A DNA stretch of 64,000 bases from Primorskyibacter flagellatus (GCF_014638275.1 NZ_BMFJ01000002.1:930001-994000), one strand, 5' to 3'. Counted from the stretch's first letter, positions 25,836 to 35,098 are shown. Translations and numbers: made by a program. Notes: generated by a model not told the origin, from the sequence alone.

Positions 25836-26972
25836 ATGAAACAGAGACTGAATTCACTGATCGCAGGCGCATCCCTGCTGGTCATGGCGGGTGCCGCGCA
25901 GGCGCAGCAGCTGACCTTTGCCGGCGGCTGGCCGCCGAACTCGGCCCCGACGGCCAAGCTTGAGGAATTCGCCACCGCGATCGGCGAGTACAGCAACGGA
26001 GAGGTGACGGCCAAGGTCTTCCCGCTGTCCCTTCTCAGCTTTGCCGAAGCCAACGCCGGGGTGCGCGACGGCATCGCCGACATGACTGCCAACCTGATGG
26101 CCTATTTCCCGGCGGAATTCTCGCATTTCAACATGCTGGCCGAATTCTCCGAACTGGTGGAGCTCGAGGAGTTCTCCGGCGAACTCTCCAGCCTCGCCTT
26201 CACCGGCGCGATCATGGAATACGTCATGAACAGCTGCCCGGACTGCATGTCGCAGATCGCGGCGCAGAATCAGGTCTACCTCGGCGCCAGCTCCACCACG
26301 TCCTACGTGCTGCAATGCGCCGTGCCGCTCAAGACGGTCGATGACCTGAAGGGCAAGCGCATCCGCGCCGCCGGTGCCTACTGGGCCCGCTGGGCCGAAA
26401 CCGTGGGCGCGGTCCCGGTCTCCATGTCCATCAACGAAACGCTTGAAGGTCTGAACCAGGGCGTCGTCGACTGCACCGCGTCCAACACCGCGGACTTCGT
26501 CAACTTCGGCTTCATCGACGTGGTGAAATACCTCTACCTCGGTCTGCCGGGCGCGCAGTTCAACGTGACCTACACGATGAACAAGGACAGCTGGAACGGC
26601 CTGTCCGACGCCAACAAGCAGGCGCTGCTGAAGGCCCACGCCAAGCTGACCGCCGACATCACCTGGGTCTACATCCTCGAAGGCCGCGCGGGCAAGGAAC
26701 GCGCACCCGAGAAGGGCATCGAATACGGCCCGGCCTCGGACGAACTGGTCGCCATGAACCGTGAGTTCGTCGCCAAGGACAAGGACGCCATCGGCCAGAT
26801 CTACAAGGACCGCTTCGACATCACCACCGGCGCAGAGGCCGCGACCGCCCTGACCGAGCTGATGACCAAGTGGACCGCGCTGACCAAGGACGTCTCCGGC
26901 CCCGAGGAGCTTCAGGAGATCTACTGGAACGAGATCTATTCCAAGATCGACGCCTCGACCTACGGCAAGTGA
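25836..26972 (+). CDS. TRAP transporter periplasmic substrate-binding protein (DctP family)
   Basis: A 378-residue periplasmic receptor with a signal peptide cleaved near AAQA-QQ (residue 23). The ATG follows GGGAGGAG. The conserved arginine-bearing stretch LKGKRIRAAGAYWARW is present, and the C-x2-C pair Cys134/Cys137 (CPDC) lies at the same relative position as in the receptor at 11129. It is flanked by beta-oxidation genes, so the imported solute is probably the carboxylic acid degraded by this island. Its membrane partners follow after a strong hairpin. Confidence 0.9.
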   Translation: MKQRLNSLIAGASLLVMAGAAQAQQLTFAGGWPPNSAPTAKLEEFATAIGEYSNGEVTAKVFPLSLLSFAEANAGVRDGIADMTANLMAYFPAEFSHFNMLAEFSELVELEEFSGELSSLAFTGAIMEYVMNSCPDCMSQIAAQNQVYLGASSTTSYVLQCAVPLKTVDDLKGKRIRAAGAYWARWAETVGAVPVSMSINETLEGLNQGVVDCTASNTADFVNFGFIDVVKYLYLGLPGAQFNVTYTMNKDSWNGLSDANKQALLKAHAKLTADITWVYILEGRAGKERAPEKGIEYGPASDELVAMNREFVAKDKDAIGQIYKDRFDITTGAEAATALTELMTKWTALTKDVSGPEELQEIYWNEIYSKIDASTYGK

Positions 26973-26990
26973 GACCGCTAGACTGACACG

Positions 26991-27022
26991 GGACCGGGCG
27001 CCGGACACGCGGCGCCCGGTCC
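26991..27022 (+). other. Intergenic hairpin between TRAP receptor and small permease genes
   Basis: A perfect 12-bp inverted repeat (GGACCGGGCGCC / GGCGCCCGGTCC) with an 8-base loop lies 18 bases after the receptor stop. It is the strongest hairpin of the window and is not followed by a U-tract. It probably stabilises the receptor message or limits read-through. Confidence 0.75.
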
Positions 27023-27044
27023 GCATGAGAAAGAGGAGGATCGC

Positions 27045-27581
27045 ATGTACCAAATCGGCAGATCCCTGTCCTGGGTGGTCAAGGCCGCATCGTTCGTCGG
27101 CGCGATCTGCGTCGTGCTGATGATGCTGCATGTCACGGCCGACGTGGCGGGCCGCTACCTGTTCAACGCGCCGCTGCCCGGCACGACGGTCTGGGTGGCG
27201 AACTACTACATGATCATCGTCGTCTTCCTCGCCATCGGCGTGGCGGAGGAGCAGCGATCCCATATCTCTGTCGATGTCTTCACCGACCTGCTGCCGGACC
27301 GCCCGCGCAACGTGCTGTCGGTCTTCGCGACCCTCGTCACCATCGCCGTCGTCACCGTTCTGATGATCTCGGGCTATACCGAGGCGGTGAAGAAGACCGC
27401 CATGACCGCGACGAAGGAACAGGGCTCCCAGCTGTTCGAGGTATGGCAGAGCTACTGGCTGATCCCCGCGGGCGCCGCCCTGATGATCGCCGTCGCCGCC
27501 TATCGCGTGATCGCCACCGTCACCGGTGCGCGCAGCGGCCTGAACGAAGCCCCCCCTGAGGCAAATTTCATCAATGACTGA
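27045..27581 (+). CDS. TRAP transporter small permease (DctQ family)
   Basis: A 178-residue protein with four hydrophobic segments. DctQ marks are VTADVAGRYLFNAPLPGT after the first span and EEQRSHISVDVFTDLLP leading to the third. The ATG at 27045 follows AGAGGAGG. Its last 8 bases overlap the start of the large permease. Confidence 0.9.
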   Translation: MYQIGRSLSWVVKAASFVGAICVVLMMLHVTADVAGRYLFNAPLPGTTVWVANYYMIIVVFLAIGVAEEQRSHISVDVFTDLLPDRPRNVLSVFATLVTIAVVTVLMISGYTEAVKKTAMTATKEQGSQLFEVWQSYWLIPAGAALMIAVAAYRVIATVTGARSGLNEAPPEANFIND

Positions 27582-28881
27582 CGCCGGAATCGGCCTGACC
27601 GGCCTTGCCACACTCATCGCCCTGATTGCCGTGCGCGTGCCGATCGGCATCGCGCTGATCGGGGTCTCCTTCACCGGGCTCTACGTGCTCATGGGTCCCC
27701 GCGTGGCCTGGGGCGCCATGGCCATCGTGCCTTACGAATTCACGTCGAGCTGGATCCTCAGCTCCATCCCGATGTTCCTGTTCCTCGGCTTCGTGAGCTA
27801 CCACACGCAGCTGACCCGGGGCATGTTCAACGCCGCGCGCATCTGGCTGGCCCGCTTTCCCGGCGGGCTCGCCATTGCGTCGATCTTCGGCTCCGCCGGT
27901 TTTGCTGCCGTGTCCGGATCCTCCATCGCCTGTTCCGCCGCCATGGGCCGGATCGCGATCCCCGAGATGCTCAAGCACCGCTATCACCCGGAACTGGCCA
28001 CCAGCACCGTTGCGGTGGCGGGCACCATCGGGGCGATGATCCCGCCCTCGATCATCCTGATCCTGTACGGCGTGATCGCGCAGATCTCGATCTCCCAGCT
28101 GTTCCTCGGCGGGGTTGTCGCGGGTCTGCTGACGGCGCTTGGCTATATCATCGTCGTGCTGGTGCGGGTCTGGCTGAACCCCGACCTCGCGCCGGAAAAG
28201 GACGAAAGCGTCACCTTCCGCGAAAAGATCATGGCGCTCAGGGAAACCTGGCCGATCCTGCTGATCATGATCGGCATCTTCGGCGGGCTGTTCGGTGGCG
28301 TCTTCACCCCGACCGAGGCCGGGGCCGTCGGTGCCGCGCTGGCCTGCCTGGTCGCCATCGTGACCGGCCAGATGACCATGGCCCGCTTTCTGACCGCGGC
28401 GCGCGAAACGCTGATGACCACCGCCGCGCTGCTCATCATCGCCATCGGGGCCAGCCTGCTGACCCGTTTCCTGGCGCTGTCGGGGGCAGGGGACCTGCTG
28501 TCCAACGGGATCCTGTCCATCGCCACCAACCCTGTGCTGCTGATGATCGGGATCGTGCTGGTATACCTGCTCATGGGGATGTTCCTGGAACCGATCGGGG
28601 CGATGCTTCTGACCCTGCCGATCATCCTGCCCGTGGTCGATTCCTCGGGCTGGAGCCTGCTGTGGTTCGGCGTCGTCCTGACCAAGCTGCTCGAGATCGG
28701 GATGATCACCCCGCCGATCGGCATGAACGTCTTTGTCATCAAGAGCGTGGTCGGAGATCTGGTGAAGATCTCCGCCATCTTCCGGGGCGTGTTCTGGTTT
28801 GTCGTGATGGACCTCGTCATGGTTGCGATCCTCTGCGCCTTCCCGGACCTCGTGCTCTGGCTTCCGGGTCTGCTGGACTGA
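27574..28881 (+). CDS. TRAP transporter large permease (DctM family)
   Basis: A 435-residue permease with about twelve spans. Motifs parallel those of the first DctM: GSSIACSAAMGRIAIP, GTIGAMIPPS and EIGMITPPIGMNVFV. Together with the proteins encoded at 25836 and 27045 it makes a complete TRAP importer. The acyl-CoA synthetase gene begins 34 bases later after a GGAGGAG site, which links uptake with activation. Confidence 0.92.
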   Translation: MTDAGIGLTGLATLIALIAVRVPIGIALIGVSFTGLYVLMGPRVAWGAMAIVPYEFTSSWILSSIPMFLFLGFVSYHTQLTRGMFNAARIWLARFPGGLAIASIFGSAGFAAVSGSSIACSAAMGRIAIPEMLKHRYHPELATSTVAVAGTIGAMIPPSIILILYGVIAQISISQLFLGGVVAGLLTALGYIIVVLVRVWLNPDLAPEKDESVTFREKIMALRETWPILLIMIGIFGGLFGGVFTPTEAGAVGAALACLVAIVTGQMTMARFLTAARETLMTTAALLIIAIGASLLTRFLALSGAGDLLSNGILSIATNPVLLMIGIVLVYLLMGMFLEPIGAMLLTLPIILPVVDSSGWSLLWFGVVLTKLLEIGMITPPIGMNVFVIKSVVGDLVKISAIFRGVFWFVVMDLVMVAILCAFPDLVLWLPGLLD

Positions 28882-28915
28882 CGGACCCACCACAGTGAAC
28901 CAAGGAGGAGAGACG

Positions 28916-30502
28916 ATGCAGACCGAAGACCTCATCCGGCGCGCGCGCAGCCAGCAGCTTGCGGACATCCTGCGCCGCTCGGCCGCCCGCGTGCCCGACC
29001 GCACCGCACTGGTGTTCCGCGACCACACCGACACTTTCGCGGAGCTTGACCGCGCCGTGAACCGCGCCGCCAACGCGCTGGCGGCCGAGGGGATCGGGAA
29101 AGGGGACCGGGTTGCGCTCCTGTCCCACAACAGCCGCAGCTTCGTCGTTCTGCGCTTCGCGCTCGCCCGTCTCGGCGCGGTGACGACGCCGGTGAACTTC
29201 ATGCTGAACGCCGCCGACGTCGCCTTCATCCTCACCCATTCGGGCGCGCGGATGATGCTGGCCGAAGACGCGCTTTGCGCCACCGCCGATGCCGCCATGG
29301 CGGAAACCGGCACCCCCCTGCCGAAGTTCGCGATCCCGCACGCCAGGACCACGACGCCCGAGGGCTGGCGGCCGGTGTCGGACCTGCTGGACCATGCCGA
29401 CGACAGCGAAGTCTGGCGCGATGTCGGCAGCGACGATCCGATCCAGATGATGTTCACCAGCGGTACGGAATCCCGCCCGAAAGGCGCGATCCTGACCTCC
29501 GGCGCACTGTTCGCGCAGTACACCAGCTGCATCGCGGACGGAGAGATGCGGGAGGATGCCGTGTCGCTCCACTGTCTGCCGCTGTTCCACTGCGCGCAGC
29601 TCGACTGTTTCCTCAGCCCCGATCTCTACCTCGGCGTGCCTTCCATCCTGCACGACAAGGCCGACCCCGGCGAAATGCTCGCCGCCGTGGAGGCCCACAA
29701 GGTCACCAAGCTGTTCTGCCCGCCGACCGTCTGGATCGGCCTGCTGCGTCACCCCGACTTCGACAAGCGCGACCTCTCCTCCCTGAACGCCGGCTATTAC
29801 GGCGCGTCGATCATGCCGACCGCGGTGATCGAGGAACTGGCGCAGCGCCTGCCGAACATGCGGCTCTGGAACTTCTACGGGCAGACGGAGATGGCCCCGA
29901 TGGCCACCGTCCTGAAGCCCGAGGACCAGATGAAGAAGCTGGGCTCCGCCGGGCGGCCCGCCGTCAACGTCGAAACCCGCGTTGTCGACGACGACGACAA
30001 TCCGGTGCCCGTGGGCGAGGTGGGGGAAATCGTGCACCGCTCCCCCCATCTCATCACCGAATACTACGCCGACCCCGCCAAGACGGCAGAGGCCTTCCGC
30101 AACGGCTGGTTCCACAGCGGCGATCTGGGCCGGTTCGACGAGGACGGGTATCTCTACGTCGTCGACCGCAAGAAGGACATGATCAAGACCGGCGGCGAAA
30201 ACGTCGCCAGCCGAGAGGTTGAGGAAGCCATCTTCCGTCACCCGGACGTGGCCGAGGTCGCCGTTTTCGGCATCCCCCACCCCACCTGGATCGAGGCGGT
30301 CACGGCCGTCGTCGTCCCCAAGACGGGCGCATCCCTGACCGGGGACGCGGTGATGACATACTGCCGGGACACGCTGGCGCATTTCAAGGCGCCCAAGCAC
30401 GTCGCGATCACCGACCAGTTGCCCAAGAACGCCAGCGGCAAGATACTCAAGCGGGAACTGCGCATGACCTACGCATCCGTGTTCGACGAAAAGGCGTCGT
30501 GA
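28916..30502 (+). CDS. Fatty-acyl/carboxylate-CoA ligase, AMP-forming
   Basis: A 528-residue adenylate-forming enzyme. The P-loop reads FTSGTESRPKG (about residues 180-190), with GTES in place of the common GTTG. The motif NFYGQTEMA, the hinge DRKKDMIKTGGENV and the catalytic lysine in NASGKILKR are intact. The start is ATG at 28916. It resembles FadD3/medium-chain ligases. Its position after the TRAP genes suggests that it activates the imported acid, which leaves the ligase at 19238 for a related acid or a chain-shortened product. Confidence 0.9.
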   Translation: MQTEDLIRRARSQQLADILRRSAARVPDRTALVFRDHTDTFAELDRAVNRAANALAAEGIGKGDRVALLSHNSRSFVVLRFALARLGAVTTPVNFMLNAADVAFILTHSGARMMLAEDALCATADAAMAETGTPLPKFAIPHARTTTPEGWRPVSDLLDHADDSEVWRDVGSDDPIQMMFTSGTESRPKGAILTSGALFAQYTSCIADGEMREDAVSLHCLPLFHCAQLDCFLSPDLYLGVPSILHDKADPGEMLAAVEAHKVTKLFCPPTVWIGLLRHPDFDKRDLSSLNAGYYGASIMPTAVIEELAQRLPNMRLWNFYGQTEMAPMATVLKPEDQMKKLGSAGRPAVNVETRVVDDDDNPVPVGEVGEIVHRSPHLITEYYADPAKTAEAFRNGWFHSGDLGRFDEDGYLYVVDRKKDMIKTGGENVASREVEEAIFRHPDVAEVAVFGIPHPTWIEAVTAVVVPKTGASLTGDAVMTYCRDTLAHFKAPKHVAITDQLPKNASGKILKRELRMTYASVFDEKAS

Positions 30503-30553
30503 CGATTCAGACGCCGCCGCGGACCGCGACGCGCAACAACGGAGGGGCAGCCG

Positions 30554-30907
30554 ATGCCGGTCGCAACCTGTCACTGCGGGGCGGTGACACTGGACCTGAC
30601 CGCGCCTCCGTCAGAGGTGACGGAGTGCAACTGTTCCATCTGCCGGCGGTACGGTGTGCTCTGGGCCTACATGCCGCCCGCGGAGGTGACCATCCGCACG
30701 ACCGGTCCGACCGATAGATATGTCCGGGAGGGCGGGGACCAGGCCTTCCAACGCTGCGCCACCTGCGGATGCGTCACCCACTGGCAGAAATTCGATCCCG
30801 CCTTCGACCGGATGGGCGTGAACGCCCGCCTGCTGCCGCCCGACATCCTTGCCGCTGCCCGTCTCCGCCATCTCGACGGGGCGGAGACGGATCGCTACCT
30901 CGACTGA
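30554..30907 (+). CDS. GFA/CENP-V domain zinc protein
   Basis: A 117-residue protein of the glutathione-dependent formaldehyde-activating-like fold. Zinc ligands can be read as Cys6 and Cys8 (CHCG), Cys25, Cys27 and Cys30 (CNCSIC), and Cys68, Cys71 and Cys73 (CATCGC). Most family members have no proven formaldehyde role. The ATG follows GGAGG, and the gene ends 3 bases from the stop of pepT on the other strand. It is probably the last gene of the TRAP/ligase operon. Confidence 0.85.
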   Translation: MPVATCHCGAVTLDLTAPPSEVTECNCSICRRYGVLWAYMPPAEVTIRTTGPTDRYVREGGDQAFQRCATCGCVTHWQKFDPAFDRMGVNARLLPPDILAAARLRHLDGAETDRYLD

Positions 30908-30910
30908 TCG

Positions 30911-32143
30911 TCAGCCCCGGACCGCGCGGCCGACCAGTGTCAGCATCAGCTCCGCCGCCCGGGCCATGTCCTGCACCGACACCCACTCCAGCGGGCCGTG
31001 GATGTTCTGCATCCCGGTGAACAGGTTCGGCGTGGGCACCCCCATCTCGGTCAGGCGCGACCCGTCCGTGCCGCCGCGAATCGGGCGGGAAACAGGCTCT
31101 ATTCCAAGCGATTTCGCCGCGTCGAGCGCAAGGTTGACCGGAGTCATGTCTGTTTCCAGCCAGTAGCGCATGTTGCGGTACTGCGGGGTGATGGTGCAGG
31201 TGATCTCTGCCCGCGGCTCCCCGGCCTGCACGGCTTCGCAGACCTTGCGCACCAGCGCGCCCTTGGCCTCCAGACCGTCCAGTTCGAAGTCGCGGATGAT
31301 CAGCTTCAGCCGCATCTCCGACGACCCGCCGGTCATGTCTGTCGCGTGGATGAACCCGTCCCGCCCGGAGGTCAGTTCGGGCACCATGGACCCCTGCGGC
31401 AGCGCGCCCACGATCTTGGACGCGAGGTGGATCGCGTTCACCAACTTGCCCGTCGCGTAGCCCGGATGGATCGACACGCCCTTGATGCGGATGTCGGCCC
31501 CGTCGGCAGAGAAGCTTTCGTATTCGACCTCTCCCACCTTTCCGCCGTCGAAGGTATAGGCGAAATCGCAGGCGAGGTCCTTGGGCAACTGCGTGCCGAC
31601 CCCGCGCCCGATCTCTTCGTCCGGGGTGAAGGCGATGCGCAGCGGCGGGTGCGGCAGCTCCGGATGGGCCAGCAGGTGCTGCGCAGCGGCCATGATGATC
31701 GCCACCCCCGCCTTGTCATCCGCGCCAAGCAGCGTGAGACCGGAGGCCGTGACGATGTCATGCCCCTGTTTTTCCCCGAGATAGGGACTGTTTTCCGGCG
31801 ACAGCACCAGTTCCGGATCGTCCGGATAGGTGATGTCCCCGCCGTTGTAACCCCGGATCACCCGCGGCTTTACCCCTGTCGCGTTGAACTGCGGCGCGGT
31901 GTCGACATGGGCCAGGAAACCGATGGTTGGTCCCGGTGCGGTTCCGGGGATGGTCGCCAGCACCACACCGTAGTCGGTCAGCGTGACATCCTGCGCCCCG
32001 ATCTCCCGAAGCTCTCCCTCCAGCATCCGCAGCAGGTCGTACTGGATCGCGGTGGACGGCGCCGTGGGACTGTCGGCATCCGACTGCGTATCCACGGCGC
32101 AGTAGCGGACCAGCCGCTCCTCGAGGTTCCGGTCAAAGCTCAT
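30911..32143 (-). CDS. pepT: Peptidase T (tripeptide aminopeptidase)
   Basis: A 410-residue M20B peptidase of the usual PepT length. The zinc site is readable as HVDTAP and ADDKAG, followed by TPDEEIGRG, DGGKVGEVEYESF and the C-terminal IRGGTDGSRLT. PepT removes N-terminal residues from tripeptides in the cytoplasm. It starts 9 bases after the amaB-like stop and shares its direction, so it is likely the third gene of that operon. Its link with pipecolate use is unclear. Confidence 0.92.
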   Translation of the reverse strand: MSFDRNLEERLVRYCAVDTQSDADSPTAPSTAIQYDLLRMLEGELREIGAQDVTLTDYGVVLATIPGTAPGPTIGFLAHVDTAPQFNATGVKPRVIRGYNGGDITYPDDPELVLSPENSPYLGEKQGHDIVTASGLTLLGADDKAGVAIIMAAAQHLLAHPELPHPPLRIAFTPDEEIGRGVGTQLPKDLACDFAYTFDGGKVGEVEYESFSADGADIRIKGVSIHPGYATGKLVNAIHLASKIVGALPQGSMVPELTSGRDGFIHATDMTGGSSEMRLKLIIRDFELDGLEAKGALVRKVCEAVQAGEPRAEITCTITPQYRNMRYWLETDMTPVNLALDAAKSLGIEPVSRPIRGGTDGSRLTEMGVPTPNLFTGMQNIHGPLEWVSVQDMARAAELMLTLVGRAVRG

Positions 32144-32152
32144 CTCATGCCC

Positions 32153-33667
32153 TCAGATATCGAACACGACGCCCTGCGCGAGCGGAAGTTCGCGAGAGTA
32201 GTTGATGGTGTTGGTCGCCCGCCGCATGTAGGCCCGCCACGCGTCCGAACCGCTTTCGCGCCCGCCGCCGGTCTCCTTCTCTCCGCCGAAGGCGCCGCCG
32301 ATCTCCGCCCCTGAGGTGCCGATGTTCACGTTGGCGATCCCGCAGTCGGATCCGCGGGCAGACAGGAAGGTCTCCATCTCCCGCAGGTCGGTGGTGAAGA
32401 TGGACGACGACAGGCCGCCGCCGACGGCGTTGTGATCTTCGAGAACAGTGTCGAAATCGGCGTATTTCATCACGTAGAGGATCGGCGCGAAGGTTTCGCG
32501 CAGCACCGGGCCGTCATGCACCGGCATCTCGACCAGCGCGGGATGCACGTAATATCCGTTGCCTTCCACGTCCGCGCGTGTGCCGCCATGGACCGTGCCG
32601 CCCAGGGCCTTCGCCTCCTCAAGCGCCGCGCCCATGCCGTCGAACGCCGCCTTGTCGATCAGAGGCCCGACGAGGGCGCTGGTTTCCAGCGGGTTGCCGA
32701 CCGTGACCGACCCGTAGGCCTTCACCAGCGCAGGGACGATCTGGTCATAGACCGACTCGTGCACGAAAAGCCGCCGCATGGTGGTGCAGCGCTGCCCGGC
32801 CGTGCCCATGGCCCCGAAGGCAATCGCCCGGAGCGCCATGTCCATGTCGGCCGAGGGGCAGACGATGCCCGCATTGTTCCCGCCCAGTTCCAGAATGCAC
32901 TTCCCGAATCGCGCCGCCACCTTCGGACCGACGATCCGGCCCATGCGGGTCGACCCTGTTGCGCTGATCAGAGCCACATTTTCCGACTCCACCAGTGTTT
33001 CGCCGACCTCCGGTCCGCCGACCAGAACCTGGCTCAGCCCCTCCGGCGCATCGCCGAACCGCGCCAGCGCGCGGTCGAGCACCGCCTGGCAGGCCAGCGC
33101 GGTCAGCGGGGTCTTCTCCGACGGCTTCCAGATCACCGGATCCCCGCAGACCAGCGCGAGGGCGGAGTTCCAGCACCACGGCGCGCAGGGGAAGTTGAAG
33201 GCGGTGATGATCCCGACGACGCCAAGCGGATGCCAGGTCTCCATCATCCGATGACCGGGGCGTTCCGTGGCGATCGTCAGACCGTACAGCTGGCGCGACA
33301 GGCCGACGGCAAAGTCGCAGATGTCGATCATCTCCTGCACCTCGCCAAGCCCCTCTGACGGGGATTTCCCCGCCTCGATGCTGACCATCCGGCCAAGGTC
33401 CTCTTTCGACTTGCGCAGTTCCTCCGCGAACAGGCGGACCAGCTCACCGCGGCGGGGGGCCGGCACCATGCGCCAGTCGCGGAAGGCGGCGCGCGCCTTG
33501 CCAATGGCGGCTTCCGTGGCGGCGGCATCGTCCACGGCCAGGGTCGCGACGACCTCACCCGTCACGGGCGACACCACCTGCATGCCCCCGTCGTGATCCA
33601 GATCGGCCGTGACCCCGCAGGCCTGCATCGTGTTCTTGGTGATCGCGGAAAGCGGCTTGGTCAGCAT
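32153..33667 (-). CDS. amaB: Aldehyde dehydrogenase, ALDH7 type (L-piperidine-6-carboxylate/2-aminoadipate semialdehyde dehydrogenase)
   Basis: A 504-residue NAD-dependent aldehyde dehydrogenase of the antiquitin branch. It has FNFPCAPWCWN, the catalytic Glu in ELGGNN and the catalytic Cys in GTAGQRCTT. The asparagine pair in GGNN and the GNPLETSALVGPLID stretch are ALDH7 marks. The ALDH7 member AmaB oxidises L-piperidine-6-carboxylate to 2-aminoadipate in lysine and pipecolate catabolism. The upstream gene encodes a pipecolate-oxidase-like flavoprotein, which supports this assignment. The start is ATG at 33667 with AGGAG 11 bases upstream. Confidence 0.85.
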   Translation of the reverse strand: MLTKPLSAITKNTMQACGVTADLDHDGGMQVVSPVTGEVVATLAVDDAAATEAAIGKARAAFRDWRMVPAPRRGELVRLFAEELRKSKEDLGRMVSIEAGKSPSEGLGEVQEMIDICDFAVGLSRQLYGLTIATERPGHRMMETWHPLGVVGIITAFNFPCAPWCWNSALALVCGDPVIWKPSEKTPLTALACQAVLDRALARFGDAPEGLSQVLVGGPEVGETLVESENVALISATGSTRMGRIVGPKVAARFGKCILELGGNNAGIVCPSADMDMALRAIAFGAMGTAGQRCTTMRRLFVHESVYDQIVPALVKAYGSVTVGNPLETSALVGPLIDKAAFDGMGAALEEAKALGGTVHGGTRADVEGNGYYVHPALVEMPVHDGPVLRETFAPILYVMKYADFDTVLEDHNAVGGGLSSSIFTTDLREMETFLSARGSDCGIANVNIGTSGAEIGGAFGGEKETGGGRESGSDAWRAYMRRATNTINYSRELPLAQGVVFDI

Positions 33668-33766
33668 CGGGCGGCTCCTGTCAGGGGAATGGTCTGGCCG
33701 CACCCTATCCCCGCCCGGCGGGAACAGTCCAGCAGGCGGCGCCGCGCCCGGCAGCGCACCGTCGGG

Positions 33767-35032
33767 TCAAAGCCCGCGCAACATCTCTGCCCCATGCGCG
33801 GCCAGCGCCCCGGTCTCGTAATAGGCGGCCTTCGCGGCGGTGAAGCCTTCGGAATAGCTGTCGTCCGGGGTTACGGGCAGCCCGTCCTCCCGGCCGGAGA
33901 CAACCGCCCCGGCCAGCGCCCGCCCGAACAGCGTCCCCGTCCCGATCCCCCGCCCGGAATAGCCGAACACCGCATAGCCACGGGGGCCGAGCCGCAGCAC
34001 GCGCGGCAGGTGATCGCCGGTGGTGGCGATGGTGCCGTACCACTCATGCGCCAGCGCGACGCCCTTCAGCTGAGGATACAGCGCCTCCATCTTCCGCCGC
34101 GCCCAGGCCCGGTGCAGCCCCGATCCGGCGTGATCCAGCGACCCGACCGACCCGATGATGACCCGCCCCGCCGCGTCCCGCCGGAAGGAGGTCATGACCA
34201 GCGCCGTGTCCCAGCATCCCTCTCCGCCCGGCAGGATGTCCGCCAGCAGGGCCGGGGGCAGGGGGTCGGTGGCCATCTGGAAGAAGAACATCTTCGTGTA
34301 GCGGTCGCGTGCGGAACCGTAGGCATTCGTCCCTTCGATCAGCGCATCGGCGGTGACCCGGTGGCCGCCGACATGCATCTGCCAGAGGTCGTCGCGGTAG
34401 ACGACCCCGGCCGCCCGCGCGCCCTGCACGATGCGCGCGCCCGCCGCCATGGCAGCCCGCGCCAGACCGACCGCATAGGCGCGGGGCTGTATCGTCCCTG
34501 CCCTCGGGTCGAACAGGGCGCCATGCACCTGTGCCGACCCGGTGCGCCGCCGCGCCTCCTCAGCCCCGATCAGGGATACCGGCGCGCCGATGCCCTGCAA
34601 CTGGGCGCAGCGCGTCTCAAGCTCCGCGAATCCTTTTGGTGAGTGGGCACAGTGCAGGGTGCCCTGCCGGACCGCCTCGCACCGGATCTGATGCTTCTCG
34701 ATCAGGTCGAAGACCAGCGAGGGCCCGCCGGACAAGGCCATGTTCAGCCGCGCCCCGGCTTCTGCGCCCATGATCCGCGCCACCTCTCCGGGCGGCAGCC
34801 AGAGCCCGGCGTTGACCAAGCCAACATTGCGCCCCGATCCGCCGAAGCCGACCTGCTCTGCCTCGATCGCGACGACCGAAAGCCCGGCCTCCGCGGCATG
34901 CAGCGCGGCGGACAGGCCGGTGAAGCCGCCGCCGATCACCGCAAGATCGACGTGCAGATCACCGTCAAGCGGCGCGGTATCGGGCAGGGGCCCGGCGGTG
35001 AGGGTCCAGAGATTGCCTTGGGCGGCGGTCAT
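33767..35032 (-). CDS. amaA: FAD-dependent amino acid oxidoreductase, probable L-pipecolate oxidase
   Basis: A 421-residue DAO-fold flavoprotein with the dinucleotide-binding stretch VIGGGFTGLSAALHAAEAG near the N terminus and the second FAD contact GYSGRGIGTGTLFG near the C terminus. It lies 99 bases upstream of an ALDH7 gene in the same direction. In Pseudomonas putida, AmaA oxidises L-pipecolate to piperideine-6-carboxylate, which AmaB then uses; the pair here matches that order of action. Close relatives (gamma-glutamylputrescine oxidase, PuuB) cannot be excluded from the sequence alone. Confidence 0.75.
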   Translation of the reverse strand: MTAAQGNLWTLTAGPLPDTAPLDGDLHVDLAVIGGGFTGLSAALHAAEAGLSVVAIEAEQVGFGGSGRNVGLVNAGLWLPPGEVARIMGAEAGARLNMALSGGPSLVFDLIEKHQIRCEAVRQGTLHCAHSPKGFAELETRCAQLQGIGAPVSLIGAEEARRRTGSAQVHGALFDPRAGTIQPRAYAVGLARAAMAAGARIVQGARAAGVVYRDDLWQMHVGGHRVTADALIEGTNAYGSARDRYTKMFFFQMATDPLPPALLADILPGGEGCWDTALVMTSFRRDAAGRVIIGSVGSLDHAGSGLHRAWARRKMEALYPQLKGVALAHEWYGTIATTGDHLPRVLRLGPRGYAVFGYSGRGIGTGTLFGRALAGAVVSGREDGLPVTPDDSYSEGFTAAKAAYYETGALAAHGAEMLRGL

Positions 35033-35098
35033 GGTCGGCTCCGTCAGGGAACCGCCGGATGCTTCGCCGGAACGGGCCGGATTGCAAGGGGGGGAGCG

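Noticed and set aside
27571..29532. 653-residue open frame on the minus strand
   Set aside because: It is antisense to the TRAP large permease and the ligase genes and has only a His/Asp/Gly/Gln-rich composition.
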